Positions 32,111 through 40,835 of a stretch of DNA of 44,156 bases are shown piece by piece (the stretch's first letter is position 1; each line of letters opens with the position of its first letter). Origin of the DNA: Caballeronia arationis (GTDB lineage: Bacteria; Pseudomonadota; Gammaproteobacteria; Burkholderiales; Burkholderiaceae); assembly GCF_001544975.2 (NCBI RefSeq), contig NZ_FCOG02000052.1, positions 1-44,156 on the forward strand, given 5' to 3'. The notes beneath the pieces were generated by a model. It was given only the letters and a program-made list of their open reading frames with translations, made no database searches and had not been told where the DNA came from. Both the position numbers and the translations under genes were made by a program.

Positions 32111-34783
32111 TTGACTGCTCAGATGCTCGCGCCACACCTGACGCCCGGTGGTCACTTGCTTGCGGTGCCGGAGGACGACGCGCCACTCTTGGCGGAGGAA
32201 ATACGGTCGCGACTAGGCAGTTATTTTGCGCTTGGCGCGGGGCATGGCCTACTGCATCTCGGAACGGCGGAAATCGGCCGCATTCTCCCGCCCGCCTGGG
32301 CCTGGTGGCGTGATTTTGCCGCGCGCTATGTCACCGCCTTGTGCGCCACGCCCGAAAGCGGCGAAATCGCGGTCGCGCCTGCTACCAGGGATTTCGATGC
32401 CCTGATTGCTGATGCGCCGCCGATGACGGGCGGGGAGTATCTGACGCCAGATGTGCTGGCCACGTTGTGGGACGCGATCAATACCGCTTTGCACCAAGAA
32501 CTGGCGAGCGCAAAAGTCTCACTGCAGGATTTCCTCAAGTCGCGCCACCCGGCCTGGAACCTCGTCGGCCGGGTGCATTTCAATCTCGCTGAGAACCGCA
32601 AGGACCCGGAGGCACCGTTCGCCTTCCTTGCGACTTACACCTCGCGCTTGTCGGCCCATGGCAAGGCGCAGCATCAACCACTGTCGCAAGCCTTGGCGGA
32701 ATTTTCGGGAGCCAGGAGCAAGGCGCAGCTCTTATCGCTGCTGCTGCCGGTGCAGCGCGCCGCCGAACACTGCGATTGGCTTCGCGAAATGGTGGATACA
32801 GGCGAGATATACCATCCGCTGCGCTGGACGCCGCTTGATGCGCACCGCTTTCTCTCTGACCTGCCCAAACTCGAAACCGCAGGCATTGTCGTTCGCGCGC
32901 CGAGCGTCTGGCAGTCGGGCCGTCCTGCTCGTCCCCTTGTGAGAGCCAGCGTCGGAGCACGACCGCCTTCGCTCCTGGGCAAGGACGCGTTGCTCGATTT
33001 CAGCATGGAGGTCTCCCTCGACGGCGAGCGTCTTAGCGCCTCCGAGGTCAGGGATCTGCTCAAAGGCGCCGACGGCTTGCAACTCATCCGTGGTCGCTGG
33101 GTCGAGGTGGACAACAAAAAGCTCAGTCGCCTCCTGAAGCAATTCGAGGCCATGGAAAAGGCGGCGGAAGCCGGTCTGCCATTTAATGAGGCCCTACGCC
33201 TTCTGGCGGGTGTCTCGCTCGACGATAGCGGCGACCCCGCTGACCGCGACTGGTCGCAGCTTGTTGCAGGGCCTTGGCTGACCGACATCTTGCATGAGTT
33301 GCGTCAGCCGGAGGGGCTGGCGCAGATCAGCCCAGGACCGGAACTCAAGGCCAGCCTGCGGCCCTACCAACAGGCCGGCGTGCGATGGTTGTACCTTCTC
33401 ACGCGGCTCGGACTGGGCGCGTGCCTGGCGGACGATATGGGCCTGGGCAAGACCATGCAGGTACTCTCGCTGCTGCTTGTTTTGAAGCGCGAAAGCGCCG
33501 AGGCGCGCCCCAGTCTGCTGGTCGCACCCGCATCGCTGCTGTCCAACTGGGCGGCGGAGGCCGAGCGCTTTGCCCCCGGTTTGCGCCTGCTGATCGCCCA
33601 TCCGTCGGTCATGCCGGCGGCTGATTTGCGTGCGCTGGACGCCACGTGGCTTGCGGACATCGATCTCGTCATCACCAGCTTTGGCTCGCTTCTTCGCCAA
33701 CCGGTATTGGGGACCATCCAATGGCGCGTTGCCGTCGTCGACGAAGCGCAGGCGATCAAGAATCCGAGCGCCAAGCAAACGCGACAGGTCAAGCAGCTCC
33801 AGGCACAATCGCGCATCGCGCTGACCGGAACCCCCGTCGAAAACCGCCTGTCTGACCTGTGGTCCATTTTCGATTTCACCCACCCCGGTTTGCTGGGCTC
33901 AGACAAAGTCTTTGCCAATTTTACCCGGCGACTGGCGAAGGCCGACCACTTCGGTCCGCTGCGAACGCTCGTGCGGCCCTACATCCTGCGCCGCCTGAAG
34001 ACCGACAGGCGGGTGATCGACGACCTTCCGGACAAGACGGAACTCAAGGCCTGGTGCCACCTGAGCCCGAGCCAGGCAGCACTTTATCAGCGTGCGGTGA
34101 AGGATCTGGCCGCCGCGCTTGAAGACGCCGAAGGCATCGGTCGCAAGGGTGTAGTGTTGAGTTTCCTGATGCGCTTCAAACAGATATGCAACCATCCGTC
34201 GCAATGGTTGGGCGACGCGGCGTGGAAGGCGGAAGACAGCGGCAAGTTCGCCCGCCTGCGCCAACTGGCCGAAGTCATTGCCGCCAAGCAGGAAAAGGTG
34301 CTGGTATTCACCCAGTTCCGCGAGACCACTGAGCCGCTCGCGGCATTCCTGGGTTCAATCTTTGGTCGCGAAGGTCTGGTGCTCCATGGTGGCACCCCGG
34401 TAGCAAAGCGCCGCGCATTGGTCAAGCAATTTCAGGAAGATGAGCTGACGCCCTTCTTCGTGCTGTCGCTCAAGACCGGCGGGGCGGGTCTGAATCTCAC
34501 CGCCGCTTCGCATGTGATCCACTATGACCGGTGGTGGAACCCGGCCGTGGAAAATCAGGCGACTGATCGTGCGTTTCGTATCGGCCAGCAGAGGAACGTT
34601 CTGGTGCATAAGTTCATCTGCCGTGGCACGATCGAGGAGCGTATCGACCAGTTGATCGAAGCGAAGCAGCAGTTAGTGAATGACGTGCTGGAGGGCGGGG
34701 CGGAACTCCTGCTCACCGAGTTGAGTGATCGTGAATTGCTCGATCTCGTGAAGCTCGACGTTCATGCCGCGCAAGAAAATTGA
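32111..34783 (+). CDS. SNF2-family DEAD/DEAH-box helicase with N-terminal bacterial SNF2-associated region
   Basis: 890 residues. Residues 1-400 form the N-terminal region found in bacterial SNF2 proteins (HLLAVPEDDAPLLAEEIRSR; FDALIADAPPMTGGEYL). The motor follows: Walker A in ADDMGLGKTMQVLSLL (440-455), DEAQ (544-547), LTGTPVENRLSDLWSIFDF (571-589), and in the second RecA lobe VLVFTQFRETTEPLAAFL, SLKTGGAGLNLTAASHVIHY and QATDRAFRIGQQRNV. These are complete Swi2/Snf2 translocase motifs, so it should move on double-stranded DNA with ATP. The TTG start at 32111 has AGGA eight bases upstream; an ATG four codons later lacks one. It is followed 18 bases later by the SWIM gene. Confidence 0.92.
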   Translation: MTAQMLAPHLTPGGHLLAVPEDDAPLLAEEIRSRLGSYFALGAGHGLLHLGTAEIGRILPPAWAWWRDFAARYVTALCATPESGEIAVAPATRDFDALIADAPPMTGGEYLTPDVLATLWDAINTALHQELASAKVSLQDFLKSRHPAWNLVGRVHFNLAENRKDPEAPFAFLATYTSRLSAHGKAQHQPLSQALAEFSGARSKAQLLSLLLPVQRAAEHCDWLREMVDTGEIYHPLRWTPLDAHRFLSDLPKLETAGIVVRAPSVWQSGRPARPLVRASVGARPPSLLGKDALLDFSMEVSLDGERLSASEVRDLLKGADGLQLIRGRWVEVDNKKLSRLLKQFEAMEKAAEAGLPFNEALRLLAGVSLDDSGDPADRDWSQLVAGPWLTDILHELRQPEGLAQISPGPELKASLRPYQQAGVRWLYLLTRLGLGACLADDMGLGKTMQVLSLLLVLKRESAEARPSLLVAPASLLSNWAAEAERFAPGLRLLIAHPSVMPAADLRALDATWLADIDLVITSFGSLLRQPVLGTIQWRVAVVDEAQAIKNPSAKQTRQVKQLQAQSRIALTGTPVENRLSDLWSIFDFTHPGLLGSDKVFANFTRRLAKADHFGPLRTLVRPYILRRLKTDRRVIDDLPDKTELKAWCHLSPSQAALYQRAVKDLAAALEDAEGIGRKGVVLSFLMRFKQICNHPSQWLGDAAWKAEDSGKFARLRQLAEVIAAKQEKVLVFTQFRETTEPLAAFLGSIFGREGLVLHGGTPVAKRRALVKQFQEDELTPFFVLSLKTGGAGLNLTAASHVIHYDRWWNPAVENQATDRAFRIGQQRNVLVHKFICRGTIEERIDQLIEAKQQLVNDVLEGGAELLLTELSDRELLDLVKLDVHAAQEN

Positions 34784-34801
34784 TCGTCAAGAGGAAGCGC
34801 A

Positions 34802-35818
34802 ATGAGTTACGGGGGATGGAAGCCCTATGTCTCGGTCGCCGAGCGCAGAAAAAAGGCTGAACTGGCCGCCGCGAAGGCTAATAAGGCCGGTGCGGTCCTG
34901 TCGCCAATCGCGTCGTATCGCGGTGCCATCGCCAAGACGTTCTGGGGCAAGGCATGGTGCGACAATCTGGAGAGCTACAGCGACTATGCCAACCGCCTGC
35001 CGCGAGGCCGTACCTATGTGCGCAACGGTTCCGTGATCGACCTTCAGATTACGGCCGGCGAAGTCCGCGCGCAGGTAATGGGTTCGAGCCTCTATACGGT
35101 TGCTGTGACCGTGACGACGTGTCCTGAAAAGCAATGGCGAGCGATCGGAGCCGATTGCGCGGGGTCGATCGATTCGATCGTGGAACTCTTGCAGGGCAAG
35201 CTCTCAACAGCCGTGATGGAGCGCATCTGCAAACCTGGCACCGGTCTTTTCCCGGCGCCGAAGGAAATCAAGTTCAATTGCAGCTGCCCGGACTGGGCTT
35301 CGATGTGCAAGCACGTTGCTGCCGTGCTCTACGGTATCGGCGCACGGCTCGACCAACAGCCGGAATTCCTCTTCGCCCTTCGCCGGGTCAATGCCAATGA
35401 TCTCGTCAGTCAGGTCGGTGCTGGCCTGCCTAAATCGAGAAAACGCCCGACTACCGGCAAGGTGCTCGACGACGCGCTGGTGGCCGATGTGTTTGGCCTC
35501 GAGATGGCCGAAGCTTCCCCACCGACGAAGCCTGCTGCCGGGCGTAACAAGTCATCGGCCGCTAAGGTGACAGCGAAGAAGACGGCCACGCCGGCTGCTT
35601 CGACAACTCGGAAGCCACCCGCGACCGCGAAGACTGCGTCGGACAACAGAGTGGTAGCCAAGAGGTTGGCCATCAAGCCATCTACCGGGCCGTGTAAGTC
35701 AACATCGGGCAACGTCATTGCCGCTAAGGCAAAGGCGGCGAACTCGCCTCCAGCGCCAAAAGAGGCTGCAGCTAGGAAGCGCACCAGTGCTCGACCGGCG
35801 ATAGGTAAGTTCCGCTGA
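34802..35818 (+). CDS. SWIM zinc-finger protein with Lys/Ala-rich histone H1-like tail
   Basis: 338 residues. Residues 38-150 (FWGKAWCDNLESYSDYANRL, RGRTYVRNGSVIDLQI) are the conserved region of bacterial SWIM proteins. The SWIM finger CSCPDWASMCKH (CxCx6CxH, C160, C162, C169, H171) should bind zinc and DNA or protein. Residues 243-338 are a low-complexity tail of Lys, Ala, Pro, Ser and Thr (such as SSAAKVTAKKTATPAAS, ARKRTSARP), like histone H1 or AlgP tails. A GAGGAAG Shine-Dalgarno precedes the ATG. Its immediate linkage to the SNF2 gene suggests the two proteins act together on DNA; the biological role is unknown. Confidence 0.9.
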   Translation: MSYGGWKPYVSVAERRKKAELAAAKANKAGAVLSPIASYRGAIAKTFWGKAWCDNLESYSDYANRLPRGRTYVRNGSVIDLQITAGEVRAQVMGSSLYTVAVTVTTCPEKQWRAIGADCAGSIDSIVELLQGKLSTAVMERICKPGTGLFPAPKEIKFNCSCPDWASMCKHVAAVLYGIGARLDQQPEFLFALRRVNANDLVSQVGAGLPKSRKRPTTGKVLDDALVADVFGLEMAEASPPTKPAAGRNKSSAAKVTAKKTATPAASTTRKPPATAKTASDNRVVAKRLAIKPSTGPCKSTSGNVIAAKAKAANSPPAPKEAAARKRTSARPAIGKFR

Positions 35819-36295
35819 ATTCTGATTCCGTCTCGCCCCGCTACGCGGGGAGCGAGTGACGTCGACGAACGCAATTCTTTTCAGTGGGAAAGCCCGGCAT
35901 CTGATGAAGTCTCCGGACTATGTTGAGCATAAGCGGACATATCCGGTTGAGGGTTTCTCAGACCAGGTTGAACCTGCCGATCATTCGAGTTCGACCTTAA
36001 CGTCGCGTTGAAGACGCCGGACGATTGGCGGTATTTTCACGCTTCGTGAACATTGCGAACGGCCTGTAGTGGGCCGATGACCCGACTAAGACACCCCCTG
36101 CGGACGAAGGTCAGCTTTCTGGGCGTGTGCGAGTACGAAAGTTCGCGTGTCAGAGCGGGTTCGGCCATCAAGGGACGGTCGAAAGCGTCTGCCGAGTGGC
36201 CACTTTCCGGCGCCGAACGGACCTTCGTAGACGGCGAGCCTATTGAGAGCGCGGTACGCTGCAATTCCGAGAGCGGAGGCATGAACCAAATACGC
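35819..36295. other. Intergenic region after the SWIM gene
   Basis: 477 bases. A short hairpin (CCCCGC-TAC-GCGGGG, around 35836-35850) just after the SWIM stop lacks a T-run, so it is a weak terminator candidate. The rest holds no supportable gene; a minus-strand open frame at 36037-36378 overlaps the SnoaL-like gene and has no family features. Confidence 0.45.
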
Positions 36296-36682
36296 TCAGT
36301 CTGGTAGGCGCCCTGAATGAAGGTGTAGCAACTTCCAACCGGTCTCGCGTTTGATCCAAACCTGGGTGACGAGAGCACGGATGTTTACCTCCGAGCCGTC
36401 ACTGCGGCGCTGCAACCATTGTTCAAGCTGGCCCGTCGTGATTACGAACTCGGGCAGGAGCTTGTACGCGAGAGGCTGAGCACGCACGATTTTATGTGTC
36501 TTGATCTTGTCGCTGAGGAACGCCAGATATTTCGATTTGTCTTGAATGTAGCCAGACGAGTGAACGAAGGTCAGATCTTCGTCCAGTAAGGAGGCGAGCG
36601 TGAGCAGATCTTCTGATACGGTAGCATCGCAGCGCCGTTGCTCGAGCACATCGACAGCGGATTTCACGGAAGCGTTGTTCAT
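36296..36682 (-). CDS. Nuclear transport factor 2 / SnoaL-like family protein
   Basis: 128 residues with the cone-shaped alpha+beta fold pattern of the SnoaL/DUF4440 group: a first helix (VLEQRRCDATVSEDLLTLAS), then LLDEDLTFVHSSGYIQDKSK, a strand-rich middle (LLPEFVITTGQLEQWLQ), ALVTQVWIKRETGWKLLHLH at the end. Such proteins are small hydrolases, isomerases or dehydratases or ligand binders; substrate unknown. Start ATG at 36680-36682. It lies downstream of a CMD-family gene on the same strand, separated by 84 bases that contain a short tandem repeat. Confidence 0.8.
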   Translation of the reverse strand: MNNASVKSAVDVLEQRRCDATVSEDLLTLASLLDEDLTFVHSSGYIQDKSKYLAFLSDKIKTHKIVRAQPLAYKLLPEFVITTGQLEQWLQRRSDGSEVNIRALVTQVWIKRETGWKLLHLHSGRLPD

Positions 36683-36717
36683 CTAGACTCTCCTCGAAAC
36701 GCGGCATGCGCCCCGGT

Positions 36718-36754
36718 TATCGGACACGGCACTATCGGACACGGCACTATCGGA
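36718..36754. repeat. 15-bp tandem repeat (about 2.5 copies)
   Basis: TATCGGACACGGCAC occurs at 36718-36732 and 36733-36747, followed by TATCGGA at 36748-36754. It lies between the SnoaL-like and the CMD-family genes. It may be a slippage product or duplicated binding site; too few copies to call a known element. Confidence 0.85.
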
Positions 36755-36766
36755 CTTGAGGCTTGG

Positions 36767-37327
36767 TCACTCTGGAAAGGGCAGTTCAACCTGAAGAGCT
36801 GCGCGAGTCTCAAACACGTTCAATGTCATTGCGACCAACGTGTAGTACCCGAGCAAACCCGTCAGATTGACCATGACTACATGGCCGAATCGATTCAACG
36901 CTTGCTCGTACGTCTCGTTCGAGACCCGGCGGGTCTCATTCAGCTGCGTGGCGAAGTCGTAGATCAGGCGATCATCCGGATCGTCAAACACTGGAGTCTC
37001 GTTGCATCGAATTGATCCGGCGACATGGGCAGGAACTCCGGCTTGTAACGCAATGGGATGGTGAATGTGCCACTCTGCCTGCGAGCGCCAATGCGCGGCG
37101 GTCACCAGAATCGCCAGTTCCGACAGGCGTAGCGGCAACCCCGTGTCAAAGCGACAAAATGCGCCTAGCCGCTGCGCGCGTTGTGCAAACTCAGGGCTAT
37201 AGACCCAGCTTAGGAATGGACCGTCGAGATTGCCGCGAGGGCCACTTAGGATTTCATCCAGAACGGCCGCCTGCTCGTTCGTCGCTGTCGATCGGTCGAA
37301 AAGGGGGAGGCGATTGTTGTCTTTCAT
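36767..37327 (-). CDS. Carboxymuconolactone decarboxylase family protein
   Basis: 186 residues. The AhpD-like fold is indicated by RLSELAILVTAAHWRSQAEW followed by HIHHPIALQAGVPAHV, and by IYDFATQLNETRRVSNETYE with LTGLLGYYTLVAMTLNVFET. The E-x(n)-H-H region replaces the CxxC pair of true AhpD, so peroxidase activity is unlikely. It may be a decarboxylase or an accessory protein of the adjacent aromatic catabolic genes. Start ATG at 37325-37327. Confidence 0.87.
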   Translation of the reverse strand: MKDNNRLPLFDRSTATNEQAAVLDEILSGPRGNLDGPFLSWVYSPEFAQRAQRLGAFCRFDTGLPLRLSELAILVTAAHWRSQAEWHIHHPIALQAGVPAHVAGSIRCNETPVFDDPDDRLIYDFATQLNETRRVSNETYEQALNRFGHVVMVNLTGLLGYYTLVAMTLNVFETRAALQVELPFPE

Positions 37328-37512
37328 GATCTGGTGTCGTTGTCAGTTGAACCGTTGGTGCTGATGGAGGCACTGGGGCGGGAGGGCCATGACACGGGTC
37401 CCGTCCCGTTGGTTCCTCAAGGGCGGGGCGCGAACTCTTGGAAAAAAAGTTCGTAGCCTGGCATCCATCCTAGAAGTCGCTTGTAGTTGCACACGTGGGA
37501 CATCAGTAGGCA

Positions 37513-37800
37513 CTAGAAGCGGTGACGAATTCCGGCAACCAGGACATTTTGATTGCTGCTGGTTGACGGTGCATACAGATAGACGTCGGCAACAGCATGA
37601 GATCCCGACTTCCGCTGAAACGTGTCGAAGACATATACTTCGGTGCGCTTGGAAAGGCTGTAGTCGAGGCTGCACTGAGCGCCGTTCCAGTGCGGGTTGG
37701 CGTCAGGCCGCCGTACCGGCGGCTTGTATTGATATACCCGGCAGCAAAAGTCAACGCGGGGGGTCGTCGTATAGGAGATTGAAGCGTCGTGACTGTTCAG
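37513..37800 (-). pseudogene. Decayed Gram-negative porin, C-terminal remnant
   Basis: The end of the frame (CSLDYSLSKRTEVYVFDTFQ, SSNQNVLVAGIRHRF) is the last strands of a Burkholderia-type general porin, with the terminal RHRF. Upstream, the frame reads VDFCCRVYQYKPPVR, but the adjacent phase reads LTFAAGYINTSRRYGG, the expected porin strand. So there appear to be two offsetting frameshifts between about 37675 and 37755. The N-terminal three quarters are missing; the MFS gene begins to overlap at 37820. It is not expected to make a functional pore. Confidence 0.8.
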
Positions 37801-37819
37801 CGACAAGCTGGTTCCATCG

Positions 37820-39166
37820 CTAAGAAGATGCTTCGCCATTCAGTCGACTTCCCTGCGAGCTATGCTCCACCGTAGACGCAGCCTTCGGCAATACGAAGCT
37901 CGCAACCAGCGCCACCGCGCATGCCCCAATAACGTAGTAAGCTGGCGCAGCCAAGGATCCAGTCTCGCGAATCAGCATGGTTGCGAGCAATGGAGCAAAT
38001 CCGCTGAACACGACGACGGCGATGTTGTAAGCGAGGGCGATCCCGCTGAATCTGATCCGAACAGGGAACTGGTCGGCGAGGACGGAAGCCCACGTACCGC
38101 TCGCCAGAGAAAAGGCGACGCCCGCGAGGACAAACAGCACGACAGGGTCGACAGTGTGATTCGCGAGCGCCCAGTAGAACGGGTAGCTGAATACAATCAG
38201 CAGCACCGCAGACGTGCGTAGCAGGTATCGGCGCGCAATCTTGTCGCCGAGCCAGCCCGCAGCGAGCAAGCCGAAAGAGCTGACGATCAGATAAGCGTTC
38301 TGAGCGACCGCCGCCGTCCGGGGGGCATAGTGCAGTTGTTGGACCAGATAGGCAGGCATGTGACCGTAAAGGATACCGTTGACACCGGCCATCACCGCGA
38401 TCGTGAGCGCTCCTGCCACGACAGCCTTGCCATGATGTCGCAGCGTCTCGCGAAACGGTTGCTTGACGACCGCGCCGTGCATCTCCTTGAACTCAGGCGA
38501 TTCATCCAGATTGCGACGCATCCAGTAGGACACTATCCCGCACGCCCCGCCGAACAGAAACGCGATCCGCCAGCCATACGTCGCCGCATCCGCGCTGGAA
38601 AGATAGCTCTGGATGCCGAGATTAACGAATGTAGCGAGCAACACGCCCACATTGACCGCACAGATTATGATGCCTGCAGCGAGTCCCGCGCGATGTGGCG
38701 CCGCCTCGACCGCGTAAGTGATGGCCCCGGGCATTTCACCACCGACGCAGAAACCTTGAAGCATGCGCAGCAAAATCAGCAGAATGGAAGCCGTGATCCC
38801 CCAGCTCTGGAAATTCGGCAGCAGGCCCAGACAGATGGTAGCCGTCGTGACCACGACGATTGAGCCAAGGAAGACGGGGCGCCGGCCGTAACGGTCCCCC
38901 CAGCTGCTAAGGACAATACCGCCGAGCGGTCGGATGACGTATCCAATCGCCAGAACAGAGAAAGCCGCCAGCATGCTGATTAGCGACGAAACGTTCGGAA
39001 AGAACTGGGCAGCGATGTGATGTGCAAAAAAGCCGTAGACGATGAAATCGTAAAATTCCAGCGAGCCGCCAAGGCTCGCGATGAGAATCATCTTCCACTG
39101 CGACCGTGATAAGCCGGGTAACTGCGGATGATCGAGAGCATCGATCGGATGGCGTGACATTTCCAT
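37820..39166 (-). CDS. MFS transporter, metabolite:H+ symporter type
   Basis: About 448 residues with 12 hydrophobic segments. SLEFYDFIVYGFFAHHIAAQ, PLGGIVLSSWGDRYGRRPVF (the MFS motif A loop) and LRMLQGFCVGGEMPGAITY are typical of the MHS (ProP/ShiA) family, carriers of organic acids. The ATG at 39164-39166 follows GGAGGAG; an upstream in-frame GTG/ATG extension to 39223 is rejected. It is the last gene of the minus-strand unit with the flavin hydroxylase and FAH-type hydrolase, so it probably imports the aromatic or organic-acid substrate of that pathway. Confidence 0.9.
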   Translation of the reverse strand: MEMSRHPIDALDHPQLPGLSRSQWKMILIASLGGSLEFYDFIVYGFFAHHIAAQFFPNVSSLISMLAAFSVLAIGYVIRPLGGIVLSSWGDRYGRRPVFLGSIVVVTTATICLGLLPNFQSWGITASILLILLRMLQGFCVGGEMPGAITYAVEAAPHRAGLAAGIIICAVNVGVLLATFVNLGIQSYLSSADAATYGWRIAFLFGGACGIVSYWMRRNLDESPEFKEMHGAVVKQPFRETLRHHGKAVVAGALTIAVMAGVNGILYGHMPAYLVQQLHYAPRTAAVAQNAYLIVSSFGLLAAGWLGDKIARRYLLRTSAVLLIVFSYPFYWALANHTVDPVVLFVLAGVAFSLASGTWASVLADQFPVRIRFSGIALAYNIAVVVFSGFAPLLATMLIRETGSLAAPAYYVIGACAVALVASFVLPKAASTVEHSSQGSRLNGEASS

Positions 39167-39260
39167 GACTCCTCCAAGGATTGTTGGCTTCTTTGTCCAA
39201 TGATTTGCGTGCGTTGTTGGCAACGTATTTCGCGTTGCAACGCGATTGCGGACTTACCGG

Positions 39261-40781
39261 TCACGCGCTTGCTGTTAGCACGCTAGGGAACGCGTGATCC
39301 AGCAGGCCGCGCAACGATGCAGTGTCGTTGGCGACGCCATACACATACCGGTCAGGACGCACCAGCACTGCGGCGGCGCCGCTTGACGCTAGCCACTCAC
39401 GGACAGCGTCTTCGCTGGGGACGATCTGGACGCCCGCCCGGGCAGCGTGACCGGCGATGTTGTCAGATCCGGCGAGCAACTCGGGTAACACGAGGAGTGC
39501 AAACCGATAGCCGACCACGTCATCCAGCAGGCGTCCGTCTGCCAGGCGGGGCTGTGGTGCGATGTGTCCAACCATCGCCGATGATTCATCGAGACAGGCT
39601 CCCGGACCGAGCCGCGGCTGTGGAGTGACAAAATTGCGGATCGCGTCGCTCATTTCGCAGTCGCGGCTGTTGGCAGCCTCTGGACGGGTGGTCTGAATGA
39701 TCGAACCGAGGTGCACCGCGGTTTCGATGAACTCCCGCACATGGGGTGAACGCTCGGATTCGTAGGTATCAAGCAGGCTATCGGGCGCTTCTTCGCGAAT
39801 GACTGCGCCGAGCTTCCATGCGAGGTTCGACGCGTCCCGGATTCCGGCCGCCATTCCCTGGCCCATAAAGGGCGGTGTCTGGTGCGCGGCATCTCCGGCA
39901 AGCAGCAGTCGTCCACGGCGCCAGCCGTTGGCCACGACCGAGTGAAAGGTGTAGATAGCGGAACGCTCGAGTCGCGCATCAGCCGGCGAGATCCAGCGAG
40001 CAAGCTTGTCCCACAGCCATTCAGGGGATGCGAGCTGCGTCGCATCATCGCCGGGCATCACCATGATTTCCCAGCGGCGACGATTTCCTGGGCCACGCGT
40101 GTAAGTCGTCGGGCGCGCCGGATCGCAATATTGAATCGAGAAATCACCGAGATCGGGCCGCGGACCATCGAGCATGACGTCGACCACGACCCAGCGTTCA
40201 TGCGATTTCAAATCCGTGAGTTCGGTACCCATGAAGCGTCGGGCGATCGAGCGCGCGCCATCGCAGCCGACGACGTAGCGGGCCGTGGCGCGCCCGAGCT
40301 TGCCGCAGCTGGTATCTTCGAACCGCAACTGAACGCCTTCGCCCGTCTCGTCAAGCGCGAATACTTCATGCCGCAAACGCACGTCGATGCTCTTTTGCAG
40401 TGCCACACGCTCGCGCAGCGCATTCTCGAGATCAGGCTGATGAAATTTGTAGCTCGCGCACCAGCCGTTCGGTCCGATACAGGTAGGACGCTGCCAGTCG
40501 ATAAGAAGCTTGCCCGCCGCATTCACGAACTTCATGCCGGGACCGACAAACAACTTGGGAAGCAACGTGTCGGCGATGCCGATGGTCTGGAACACCCGCA
40601 TGCATTCGCCGTCAAAGTGCACCGCGCGGGGCAGCGCGAAAATGTCCTTGTCTCTCTCCAGCACGAGTACCCGCAAGCCTTCAATCGCCAGCAGGTTCGC
40701 CAGCGTCGCACCGGTAGGCCCGAGCCCGATGACAGCCACGTCGTAGTCACACGCGTGCGTCGAAATGGTTTTTTGTGACAT
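39261..40781 (-). CDS. FAD-dependent aromatic monooxygenase, MhpA-like
   Basis: 506 residues. N-terminal FAD motif VAVIGLGPTGATLANLLAIE with the acidic end VLVLERD; VVGCDGARSIARRFMG (DG fingerprint); RLLLAGDAAHQTPPFMGQGM (GD motif binding the ribityl chain). These and the length match 3-(3-hydroxyphenyl)propionate hydroxylase and related class A hydroxylases using NAD(P)H and O2. It likely adds an ortho hydroxyl to a phenolic acid, preparing the ring for cleavage. It lies 54 bases after the FAH-family gene and 94 before the MFS gene. The true substrate is not deducible. Confidence 0.9.
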   Translation of the reverse strand: MSQKTISTHACDYDVAVIGLGPTGATLANLLAIEGLRVLVLERDKDIFALPRAVHFDGECMRVFQTIGIADTLLPKLFVGPGMKFVNAAGKLLIDWQRPTCIGPNGWCASYKFHQPDLENALRERVALQKSIDVRLRHEVFALDETGEGVQLRFEDTSCGKLGRATARYVVGCDGARSIARRFMGTELTDLKSHERWVVVDVMLDGPRPDLGDFSIQYCDPARPTTYTRGPGNRRRWEIMVMPGDDATQLASPEWLWDKLARWISPADARLERSAIYTFHSVVANGWRRGRLLLAGDAAHQTPPFMGQGMAAGIRDASNLAWKLGAVIREEAPDSLLDTYESERSPHVREFIETAVHLGSIIQTTRPEAANSRDCEMSDAIRNFVTPQPRLGPGACLDESSAMVGHIAPQPRLADGRLLDDVVGYRFALLVLPELLAGSDNIAGHAARAGVQIVPSEDAVREWLASSGAAAVLVRPDRYVYGVANDTASLRGLLDHAFPSVLTASA

Positions 40782-40835
40782 GTCTGAGTCCGTTCAAGAC
40801 GCCGGACGCACGGGGGACGCGTCCGGCAACGATCT

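Noticed and set aside
36718..36754. Possible CRISPR-like repeat
   Set aside because: Units are directly adjacent without spacers and only about 2.5 copies exist.
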